DNA of 64,000 bases from Lentinus brumalis. Lineage: Eukaryota; Basidiomycota; Agaricomycetes; Polyporales; Polyporaceae. Position 1 is the stretch's first letter. Every line of letters starts with the position of its first letter. Under the pieces are notes generated by a model. The model did no database searches, was not told the DNA's origin, and worked only from the letters and a program-made list of their open reading frames with translations. A program made the position numbers and the translations under genes. The stretch is from the NCBI GenBank assembly GCA_001792895.1, contig MARA01000006.1:1612001-1676000 (forward strand). Direction: 5' to 3'. Positions 35,084 to 45,500 of the stretch are shown one piece after another.

Positions 35084-37659
35084 TCAGAGGGGCGCGAAGA
35101 AGGCAGTGCCTCCCTGCACGGCGGCTTTCTCAACACTAGACTGGGAAAGGATTTCGAAAACATCCAGATGCTCGTTCTGTCCCTGTTGATAGCAAAGAAA
35201 TCTTCGTCAAACCGTGGCGACGCCTTGCCGTGGCTACGCGCACGGTGCCAGGAAAGAGCACACATCAGCCAGCATTTGTGACTGTAGGGCCCGCGAGTGC
35301 GACTCACCAACTTTGTACATGCTCCTTCATCATCGACTCTTGAAGTCCATCTCTGGCGCACCACGCACAATGAAGCAACGTGTAGTCTCTGAATGGCTCC
35401 GCGAGGAGCGTATCCTCGAGACCCTTCGCAGCCGCAGCAGACTCATCAGGAACGCGCTCCCACCGTCCGGCCAATGGTTTTGACAGACTGTCCATTCTGC
35501 GATAGTGCTTGTCGACGTCATGGGTAACCTGTGGGCTTGCAGTCAGACACAAGCAGTGGCCTGGGTAAGTAGTAACCTGGAGCATTTACCGCTGCTTTCC
35601 AGTCAAAGACTTCCCGCTTAGAAGACTCGCGCAGATACGGCAGACCAGGCGGGCGTTGGACTCCTCCATCTGCACACATGTTGCCGTGTCAGGATCCGCG
35701 CCGCATGCTGTAATAACGTCGCATATGTGCGCGAGCCTCTTATCGGCGCGACAGTGCTGGCCATCGAACTTCATTCTCCAGGAATTATGTGACCAGGGAT
35801 CAGCCGGCGGAAAATGTGACCTGAATGCGGCCGCGTATAGGTCGCCGGCTGGAGCAGGTGAGCACTCCCTTCGAAAGTGCGAGTGGTCGAGGATCCTGGG
35901 CCACTGAGCATTGAATAAGCGACTATCGTGATTCCAGCCGCCCAGAAGCTATCGCAAGGGCAAGCGGATCTGCTGCTCTCGCAGCTGTTAAATCCTGTCG
36001 TTCCCACTCTGTTAGAAGTAGGGCAGTGATCTCCGCTCGACGCGAATCGACCCAATGAGAGACGACAGTGGGCAGGAGGTTGTTGAACTTCGCCTTTATG
36101 GCCTCTTCCGTGAAGTCCCTGGGCGTATCTTCGATGACGGTCCGGATCTATTCGTCCATCACACAGTCAGCGAAGGGCACGAATACATAACTTTGCCTGT
36201 CGTCAAGCCACTTCCAGCGCTGATACTCCGAAAGAGCCGTAGAGAGCCAGTTGAAGCGAGTCATAAACAGCGCCGCTTGCTGTACCTTCAATCGACGGAC
36301 GCGGACTTCCTCCATGAGATCAACGACAGCCGCACGAGAGAGGCTCCAGCCTGTTCCAGTTTTAGTATACCTTTCAGGATACAATGGCAAGCTGCAATCA
36401 ATGCAAACGTACTGCGTTCTGTTAATTTGGACGGCCGGCAGGCAACCTTCATATTCGATAGATAGGCCCGGTCTGCGGAAGACATCCAGTCTATGTCTTC
36501 TCCCCATCCTTCGTCGCGAAGTTTCGCCCAGATCCTGCAGAGAACAAGTTGAAGTACTTCCCAGTGAGGCTGCGGCGGAAATAGTACACACGCAGCGCGT
36601 CGCTCTGCCACGACAGCCGCTTCTTCCGCAATGGCATTCTGCTTGAGCAAGTATTCCCAAGCACTCAGCTTGCGCGCGTTCTTGGTGTGGAGATATCAGG
36701 ATCAAGGCGATGGGAGAGCGACGATAGCACTACGTACATCTTGGCGGTGCGACACCAATGCCTGACGCTCTCGTATGTACTTGATCTTGTTCTTCTTCGT
36801 CTTCAGAGCCTTAAAGACGTTCTTGAGATCCTCAAGCTCTGGTGAGTAGCTGTGTGATAATTGGAGAACACGCCAACATCGGATTGGCAAGCGAGTCTGG
36901 TTCAGTCACCTCCTCACGTAAATTGGTGTTACGATGTCATTATCATAGGTAAGGCCGCAGGCCTCCGTCATGCCTTTCAGCGCAGCATCGGTATCGTAAG
37001 ATGCGATCCTAGATGTGATCCTCATAGTTTTGAGATTAGCGCATGAACGTACGTGCACTTGACGGGTTCACCGTTCAACTTCATGGATTGAGACTCACAT
37101 CACGTCCCTGCATACATGATACCGTGCAATGCCGTGCAAGGATATCCCAGTACAGTACACCGATACGTGCATGCCTGTCTTGAGACATCTCTGGCCGTCC
37201 ATGAGTATGCGGTGTCGGGTACGACTCGCAAATAGAAGACATCGTGACCACGTACATGGCAGTGGTTGCAAAATATGAGGTTTGCATAAGCTGGTTCGCT
37301 GATATTCTCCGGGATCTCAGGCAGCCCCTGTATCTGCTTCACTTGGGTGTCGCCCAATACGATGCGGAGCTACGGCTCATGAGCAGTGCTCTGAAGTCCT
37401 TGCTTGTCCGTGCGAGACTCAGGAGATCGCGTGGGTGGAGCGAGCGAAAGGTCTGTAGACCAATATTGTGATGCATCAACATACGATACACAGCATCATC
37501 CGTACCTCGAAGAGCACGTCGAGGGGCATGTCCTCCAATCCTCCGAATGGTCCATGAACTCGACCATTGCCGCGTGACGGGACGATTTGTGCTAGCGCTA
37601 CCGGCCGATGTGGCAGGGGCACTAGTTCGCGATTTCTTGCTCTTCTTCTTGAGTGGCAT
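35084..37659 (-). pseudogene. F-box Cys-pair protein, paralogue 2, decayed
   Basis: Near-colinear with F-box paralogue 3, with the same intron positions, but disabled. It opens MPLKKKSKKSRTSAP; the F-box frame (GGLEDMPLDVLFE, LHPRDLLSLARTSKDF) is lost because exon 1 is 154 nt against 150 and exon 2 is 196 against 195, giving WATPK then a stop near 37342. Exon 3 has two short tandem insertions that nearly cancel. Downstream, TYDNDIVTPIYVRS, YSPELEDLKNVFKALKTKK, IWAKLRDEGWGEDIDWMSSA and SWSLSRAAVV are still readable. A nonsense codon TAG replaces GAG at 36148-36150 (ADCVMDE*), where paralogue 3 reads ADCVTDKEIR. The last exon is again out of frame (FSKSFPSLVLRKPPC). Several independent lesions including a stop argue for true decay rather than sequencing error. 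Confidence 0.85.
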
Positions 37660-38189
37660 GGTATGTAACGGTGAACCGTGGCCGTGGTTAGAAGCCGACC
37701 CAGAAGCGCTCGAGCTCAGCCAAGAAGTTGTCTTGTACAGCCACCGCTAGCCACCCGTAGTCGTCATTTCTTGCGCACTCTCTTCACTCGATGTCACGGT
37801 CAGTTTGCCCTCATAACGCACTCAAACTTTGAGCTTTGGATACAGCTTTCCGCGGAGCAGTCGGCCAGGAGGAAGGTAATCAGCCACGCTCAAATTCTCA
37901 CTGTCTCAGGCACGCTGGTATCAGCTTTCGGGACGTAAGTATCATTTTCACGCAGCTGCAGGTCTCACGCTTCACGCTTTCAAGTCCAAGAGAGAAACGT
38001 CTACATGATACGTAGCACTGTTAATGCCTTCCAATTTGATCGAAAGACCTGCCGGGGATTGCGTATATGTTCGGCAGCACTGTGCGGATCGACGCGTCAT
38101 CCACAACCCTCGTAGCCTCGCTCCTCCCCTAGTGAGCAAATATACATACCTAGGCTAGAGTTCGTGTTCCAAGTGACCATCATATCCCC
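37660..38189. promoter_or_regulatory. Divergent promoter between F-box 2 and SDR-3
   Basis: This 530-base spacer matches the spacer between SDR-5 and F-box 3 (59311-59891) in reverse complement. Shared blocks include CCACCG-TAGCCAC, GTCATTTCTTG, TCAGGCACG-TGGTA, CAGCTGCAGGTCTCAC and GTCTACATGATAC, in the same order. The conservation shows both spacers descend from one duplicated bidirectional promoter. Confidence 0.7.
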
Positions 38190-39174
38190 ATGCCCGCTCT
38201 TGCCGCCGCGCGCGCTGCGAACGCAGCCTTCTCCCCCGCCTACTTCCCGGTCGCCGTCTTCGTGGGCGGGACATCCGGTATCGGACGCGCATGTGCAGAG
38301 GCCTTCGCACGCTACACGCAGGGCAACGCGCACATTATCATCGTCGGACGCAACAAGTCCGCTGCAGACGAAATCATCGCGTCCTTCCCGAAACCCACCA
38401 AGCCCGAAGCAAAGCACGAGTTCGTCTCGTGCGATGTCTTCCTCATGCGCAACATCCAGGCGACCACCGCTTCCTTCCGCGAACGCCTCCCCAAGATCAA
38501 CTTCCTCGTGCTTTCGCCTGGGCTCGCCAACCTGCGCGGGCGCGACGAGACCGTGGAGGGCATCGACAAGCGGCTCGGGCTGCACTACTATGCGCGCTGG
38601 AAGTTCGTGTACGACCTCCTCCCGCTCGTGCGCAAGGCGAAGGACGCCGGGGAGGACGCGAAGGTCATGTCCATCCTGGCGGCTGCCTTTGGGGGCCTAT
38701 CAGTTTGGACAACCTTGGTCTGAAGAAGAGCTACAGCATCCCGAAAGCTCACCTGACGGCACCGACATACACTGACCTCATGTTCGAGGTGCGTTTCGAT
38801 GGTGTTCTCCCCGAGACCACGCCCTGATACTCTCCTTCTGCAAGCATCACGTTCAGGAGAATCCCGACCTCGCATTCATCCACATATGCCCCGGAGGGGT
38901 CGCGACGCCTATCTTGAGCTCCAATCGCTGGGTACTCCGTCAAATCATCGCCTTGTTGAATGCGTTTGCAATCGCCCCGGAAGAATGCGCAGAGTATATG
39001 CTCTACGCGCTCTTCCAGACGAAACAGGGCTTCTCGCGGCGAAGCCAGCGAGGGGATGATATTGGAAAGCTCAGGTACTTCGGCTCTGACGAAAAGAGGG
39101 AGCCTGTCTGGGAGCATTCGAAGGAGGAGATCGACCGCGCGCTGGCGGTGGAAATTGATCAGCTGGCCTCATAG
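38190..39174 (+). CDS. Short-chain dehydrogenase/reductase, SDR-3 (frame break)
   Basis: Same family as SDR-2; exons 38190-38788 and 38845-39174. GGTSGIGRACAEAFARY is the cofactor turn and YSIPK stands for YxxxK. Exon 1 is 599 nt instead of 600: near 38692-38698 (GGGGGCC) one C is missing relative to SDR-5, so the literal frame ends LSVWTTLV while the next frame reads GPISLDNLGLKKSYS. The second exon is intact and diverged (HHVQENPDLAFIHICPGGVA, ending DQLAS). Closest to SDR-5 (shared RACAEAFARYTQGNAHIIIV, VSCDVFLMRN, LANLRGRDETVEG). It shares a bidirectional promoter with F-box 2. Either a young pseudogene or a homopolymer error. Confidence 0.85.
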
Positions 39175-39292
39175 AATGCATCTCACGTTGCCTTGAAGGT
39201 CTCTTTGCGGCAGTCATGCTGCTAGTAGTATCAATTATCCCGGCTGGGTACAGCACAATCAAACAAAAAGGATGAGCGTACGAAAGGTATAA

Positions 39293-39372
39293 GGCGCTAC
39301 CAGGGATCGAACCTGGGTCTTGGGAACACTGGATATCAGAATCCCAAGTGATAACCACTACACTATAGCGCC
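39293..39372 (-). tRNA. tRNA-Gln(CTG) with a short intron
   Basis: Minus strand: acceptor GGCGCTA/TAGCGCC, D arm GTGTAGTGGTTATCAC, anticodon stem TGGGA/TCCCA, loop TTCTGA with CTG as anticodon, T arm CCAGGTTCGATCCCTGG. About 8-9 extra bases (TATCCAGTG) after the anticodon form the intron. Moving the stem by one base would give a different anticodon, so Gln is likely but not certain. Confidence 0.82.
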
Positions 39373-39504
39373 GATACTATACCTTTGGCTACTTACATAC
39401 AGATAGGTTCCTCCGTCTGGTGTACTTGACGAATCCGGTGTTGGGGACAGTGGAATACATGTAGCTGCTCGCTGTGTCGGCCATCCTAGAGCAGACCGAC
39501 GACG

Positions 39505-41978
39505 ATGAATCCGCCGCATATACTCATCGCTCGCAACTCGAGGGGCCTCACCAGCCATAATCCTTCCGCTTCTCTCAGCTCGCCCACAGAGACTCACGCT
39601 GCTGCTGCTGGTATCTTCAGATCCGCTGGGTCCCCGTCTTGGTACATCGAGGAGTGCGAGTCCGACGACATGTCCTCCTCGCTCAGCACAAATGGCGACA
39701 TGGACGATCCCATTGAGATAGATGAGACATTTACACGCGCCAGTAAGTTCCCTGGCAACGTGAAGATCATTGTCGAGTCTACAACCTTCTGGTACGTGCC
39801 GTTACCAATCCCCTCGCGCTGAGAATGCCTGAGCGACTGGGAGTCCGGCAGATTGTTCGGCGGACAAATACGGGGCTGGATGTATCTCCACGTTGGCCTG
39901 CAGTCAAGTCGGAACGTATGCATATATGCAGTCTGCAGGGCCAATGTGGTAAGGTACACCTAGTCCCATGATAGATAGACCACTCCGCCACCCATCCTCT
40001 ACGACTTGCAATCAGAATCAGCAAGTCGTATATTGGTATGAGCGTATCTTGATACCAACACATTCCCTCATGGAATGAATGACCAAACTCCCGGGATAAC
40101 TCTTTGACCCCTTGACCTTCCGCTGAGTGACCTTTCCGATGGGCGACAAGCTTCATTTCCATAACTTTTGCACCTTTCTGAAAGCAACGACAAAGGACGT
40201 CGCGTAAAAGTTCTGGTGGCATGAGAGAGGCGATGCGCCTTTATGTCTGGAAAGTCGGCATCGGATATGTTACCTTGCCTCCGCAAAGGAATCAGTCTGC
40301 CGAAAGACTTCCCTGTGGTTCTGACTTTCTGCGCGCACCATGACTTTTATCTAGAGGTTACAGACTGAATTGGGTTGCTTTGTGAAGGGCGCACAAGGAG
40401 GTCCTTTACTTTGCGTCCGCTTTCTTCCAGGCGGCTCTCTCAGGCGGTTGGGCGGAGACGGAGAAGGAGACGGGAAGGCCCAAGTCCGTGTCCTCTGTCA
40501 TCACCATCTCGCAGCCACCGTCCGTGCCCGGAGGTAGGCCTACGCTCTCGAGGCATTCCGAAATCACCTTTGCGCCGATGGACCCGGACATGGATCCAGA
40601 TGAGCTTGAGCTCGACGTGGACATCAGTCCGAGCGACCCGAGCGACACGGAGGCGAGCTCAGAGGACAAGGCGAAGGCGCGAGAGGACAGCTTGAGCAAG
40701 CTGGAGAAGACGAGTCCGACGACGCCGACACCGACAACTCCGTCAGAGAAAGGGAAAGAGAAGGCTCCAGATGTCGACGGGAAGATGTCCGTGCCATCGA
40801 GCCCCACCCCCGTGCGCTCCCTGAAGCGGCAGGCCAAGCCGAAGGAGAAGCGTCCAGACGCAATCATTGTCCTCAAGGAGGAGAAGGTAAGACGTCTCGC
40901 TCCGCAGGGTCCCAGTCCACTCACGTGCCCTTGTAGGCTAGCACGTTCCACGACTTCCTCAAGTTCGTGTACCCGCAGTAAGTCTTAGGTCCTCGCCGTG
41001 GACGCGGCGGATACTGATTATATCGCAGCCTTGTGTGCACTATCACCTGGAACAATGTAGAGGGCCTCATGAACATCTCGCACAAACTGCACGTCTCGGC
41101 TCTGCAGAAGGAATGCCTCACCTTTCTCCTGACGCACGCTGCTGGCCGGCCGATCAAAGCAATGAGGATAGCGGAGCTCTTCGACGAGGAAGAACTCTAC
41201 CGCGAGTCAAGTCGGTTCGTGCTTGACAACCCGGGAGGTTGGTCCGAGGAGGAACTCAGCACGCTCAGCCAGGCCACGCTGCTCAAGCTGGAGAAACGGT
41301 GAGTTACGCCGGCCAGTGGGTGGCGTGTACACGCTGAGGACATCGACAGGCGAACATGGTTCCTTGAACGGGTCCTCAAGCTCGGGCTCGTCCAAGTCGC
41401 GAAGGAGTACCAATGCGTAAGTCGCAGATTGCACCCGATGCCGTACACGCTCTGACCATGCCTCAGTGCTCAGCATGTCCAGACCCCGTAGCCTGCGCAC
41501 GCCTCCTGGAAGAGAAGTGGAAGCAAGCGTACCAGGCCGTCTTCCGTTTCGGTGCGTCTGCTGGTGTCCCACGGCACGCCTCGCTGACCTCGCGCCGCTC
41601 GCAGGGCCCTGCCAACCGTCAATGGTGTTCCGCTACCTGCGCACGCTCGAGGGAGTCAGCCCCCCGCTGTCGCTCACGCATCTCAGTTGCCAGACGACCG
41701 CGAAGTCGTTCGTTGCGAGCCGTGAGTGAGCCTTCGCATCCGGCCCGTCGAGTCTCCGCTCACCCGCACATCCTCCGTCCCCTATCGCCGCACGCGCAGT
41801 GTTCGACCGCATGTTCTCCCTCGGGGTGCGCGGCAGCGGGACGGACACGGCCCCGCTCGGGGCGCGCGTCGCCGCGGTCGCTGGGAGTGCGGCCTCCGGG
41901 CCTCGTCGGCACTTTCTCTACTGTTCGCTGCACCCCGAGACCGCACGCAGCAAGCGGTCTCGCGAGCAGCAGACATGA
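39505..41978 (+). CDS. BTB/POZ domain protein
   Basis: Protein-interaction protein, possibly a cullin-3 adaptor. Eight exons: 39505-39791, 40388-40886, 40937-40977, 41029-41298, 41350-41416, 41467-41551, 41605-41721, 41800-41978; 514 residues, every phase consistent. The BTB fold is split: GNVKIIVESTTFWAHKEVLY with FASAFFQAALSGGWAE, then a long acidic insert (DPDELELDVDISPSDPS...), then ASTFHDFLKFVYPHLVCTIT, WNNVEGLMNISHKLHVSALQ and KECLTFLLTHA. After it come a BACK-like helical stretch (LFDEEELYRESSRFVLDNPG) and a region with Cys (CSACPDPVACARLLEEKWKQ). Intron 1 is unusually long (596 nt). Basidiomycetes have many such proteins with acidic inserts; the target is unknown. Confidence 0.82.
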
Positions 41979-42570
41979 TGCTCTCCGCAGACATACGTTC
42001 GTTCCCCGGCAGTCCTAGATATGCGCAGTGCTTTCTCGCTATATCTGTCCCTTTGATCTCTTCTTCCTATTTCTGGCCTGTCTCGAACCTCGCACTATTG
42101 GGACGGTGGTCTTTGTATGCGGATGCGGAGTTAATATGGTATACATATTTATGGAAGCTCGGGTATAGAGATGCTGCGATGCGTACGTGGCATTAGATAC
42201 CGATTGTCATGGGAGAGGGGAATCCGAATATGTAGGTGCGGCTGCCCCAGCGTGGTTGTCGTAGTCAGAAGAAACGCCGCAGCCTGCGTGGGCGAAGCTG
42301 CGCCGAAGGCGAACGTAGTGAGACGTAGTGTTCCATAATGATCAGCTGTAAAGATATAACCCAACGAACGAAAGAGGAGAATAAAAGAGATAAACAAGAC
42401 AGGCATGTGAACGGAAGGAGAGGATGGGACTTTTGGTACACGATGCGCCACTACTTATGTTCTACAAACGCTACAACCACGCTGTGACAGCGAACCGGAA
42501 ATGAAGAGGTAGAGGGTGGGAAGCTTCGGGGTCAACAAATAGGGAATAAGAGATAGACCGGGATTAGGGA
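41979..42570. other. Intergenic, convergent 3' flanks
   Basis: 592 bases between the BTB gene and the RhoGAP gene, which converge. No gene or repeat seen. Confidence 0.5.
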
Positions 42571-45500
42571 TCACTCTGAGGGAGGCTGCTCGCCACCGAA
42601 GATGTGCGGCGCATTCTCGACCAAATACTCGATGCAGAGCGCCTTGCCGGCCATGTCGCTGAACTCAGCGCCGGGATCGGGTGAACGCATGAGCGTTGCT
42701 ATCGCACAGGTTCATGAGCAGATGGACAGAGAAGAACAAGCAGGTTAGCACTTACGTCCAAAGACAACGCCCAGATTCCTCGCGTGCATGAGATTAAGCT
42801 CGCTCCGCTCGCAGATACGATGCAGATGGAGCATTAACGCCCTGAGCGTGTAGTAGTGCTCCGCGGGCAATTCGCGCACGAGCTCGTTGAACGTGCTGTG
42901 TTTGATGCTTGGCTCGCGGATTGTGGAGGCGGTGATGAACTTGTCATGCAGCGCGTACGTTAGCAGCGGATTCGGAAGTGCCCGGAAGTACGATTTGAGG
43001 ACAGAGGTGACACTGCAGATATCGTTGAAGCGGTCGGAGTCGTTGAGATCGAAGGCTTCGTATTCGCCGCGCTCGAAGAGCTGGGTAATCATCTTGGTGT
43101 GACCCGACCCTCCCGTCTTGCGGTAGATGCCCTCGTACTCAAGAGCTTCGAACGAGTCAGGCGGTGCGATGCACGGACACAAAGGAATAACGCACCGATC
43201 CTGTCAACAGCATCAATGCACTTCTCGACGATAACGGGAACCATGCGGTCCTCCTCTCTCGAGTCCGCTTGCACTTGCTCAACTAGGTCACGACCAAACA
43301 TGGACGGCGCTGCACGCAAAGATGCGATGTCAATCAACCTTGCGCGCAGTTAGAGTCTAATGTGAGGAACTCACGCAGTGGAGCCATGGGTGTCTCATCT
43401 CGCGCGGGCGCAGTCTGTTGCTGGCACGCCAAATTGACGTTATGAATGCAGCGCGTGTGCACCGCTACATTGCAATCTGCACGCCACATGCGTCAATACC
43501 GCCGACCACGTCACGACAGTGCGGGCGAAACGACTCACTGTTGCACCGGAACTGCGATCCCCACATCTTGTCGCCGCAGTGGTCGCACCTCGCAACCCTG
43601 AGCACGCTAACCTGTTGGAAGACGTGTTCCGTTCGCCACTTCGGCTTGCCCTGGTCCGACCCGTTCACGACCGCGATATTCTCCTTCGGTGCCCGCGAGC
43701 CTGGCCACTTGATGAACCGAGGCTTGACTTGCTGTACGGGCGTATCCTGTAGATCTGGCTTGGAGATCTTGATGAACTTGGTCTCGGTAGACTCCTCAGA
43801 GAGTGCAAGTGTTGTTGACGAGACAGACGAGTTGAGCATAGGAGGTGACCGTGCGCGATCGAACGAGTTGCTTTGGCGCTCCTGGAGAACGTTGTCGTCC
43901 TTCAATGCTGCACCAGCCTCCAGACGGCGCTGGTACTGAGCGTTCAGCTGGGCGAGCTCCTCGTTGCGCTTGTTGAGGACAGTCGTTTCCTCGAGGAAGG
44001 CGTCGCGAGAGGCCTGCAGCTCTGTGATCTCGCGGATAAGAGCTTCGCGTTGCTCGATCAGAGGAATGAGCTCGTGCTGATACTGGACCTTGATGTTGTC
44101 GAAGCGCATTGACAAAGCACGGGTGAGCGAGGCACCACCCTCCTCGCCCTCAATCACGTTGGAGGAGCTGTATCGAAGATGAGGATGAATGAGCAACCGC
44201 GATCTCTACACGTCATACCGCGCTCAAGCTGTAAGAATGGACTTACGTTCGGGACGCAGATAGTTGTTCCACCTCGGCCATGGTCATGTCGCGTTCAACT
44301 TTCAGCCTGGAGAGGTCGCGTTCGAGAGAGGAAAGCTGGTCGTTCATTTCCCTCGAGAGCTGTTTCTGCGCCTCTTGTCGCTTGGACTCCCCATTGATCG
44401 CGGTCAAGCGTACAGCCTGACCCGACAAGAGGACACGCAACCGCGTCACCTCCGCCTCAGCGTCCCTCCTTGCCTTGAGCTCCCTGTCATATTCAGTCTG
44501 TGCAACCGTCAGGCCGTCTATGTACTGCTTGCTCGCCCTCTAAACGTCGCAAGCACCGCATTAGCGCTGCGTTTCACCAATAGGGGCAGATGAAACCCAC
44601 CTTCATACCGTCCAAGTTCCGCCTGAGGTCGCTGAAGTCGTCCTGCTGCTGATCGAGCATCCCCAGGATCGAGTGCACGAAACTCGCGTCGAGGAGAACC
44701 TGGCCATCGCCGCGCTCAGATGAGGCAGACATAGCTTCCTGTAGCTTCCGCCGCAACGTCTCTGCGCCGTCGCCCGGGGCCGTGACAGTGATGCGCGCCG
44801 TGCCATTCGCGCCATTGACAGGTGTCCCGCGCCCGCTACCGTTCGACTCGAGTCGCCGTACGATGTGCAACGGCGGCGTTTCAGACCGCGTTGGGGGATC
44901 CGCACGACCGCGCTCCCGGTCATTCGATCGACGCGACCCGTTCCCGTAGTCGTAGCTTGACGTCGACTCCGGGCTCGTCGCGCCGTTCTTGTCGGCCTTT
45001 GTCACGCCGCGCCTCATCGGAGTATCGTCTGTTGCGTGGTTGTCAGCAGAGCCAAGCACGGTGATGTCGCTCGTAGGAGTCGTAGGGGCGCCGGCCGAGT
45101 CGGGAGGGGTGAGGGCAAGGTCGAGCTTGAGCTTGCTGTTATCCAGTTTGCCCGTCGAGGAGGAGTTCTGGCCCGCCATCCTAATGAGGTCCGAGAAGTC
45201 TGCGCTGCCCATGGAGATGCGGATAGGAGGGAGTGCAGGGGCAATGAACGTGGCGTGCGAAGTGCGCTCGACCGGCGACGACTCCGGGGTGCCTTCGCTC
45301 TCGCCAGCGTTCGCGGGGGTGAAGCTGCGTTGGTTGACATCTACGCGCAAGTCATTGGGCCGTCTGCTCATCTGACGAGGGGGCGGCTCCTTGGGCGGCG
45401 GGGACGGTGGACAATCGAAGCTGTCCTCGCTTGCGTGACGTCCATGGCCGTTATCAGACTCGGCCTCAGTGTCCGTCCCGCTCTCGATGCTGTGGGGAAC

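Noticed and set aside
39960..40030. tRNA-like sequence (A box and hairpin) in the BTB intron
   Set aside because: No B box and no cloverleaf, so not a tRNA gene; kept only as a hint of an old insertion.
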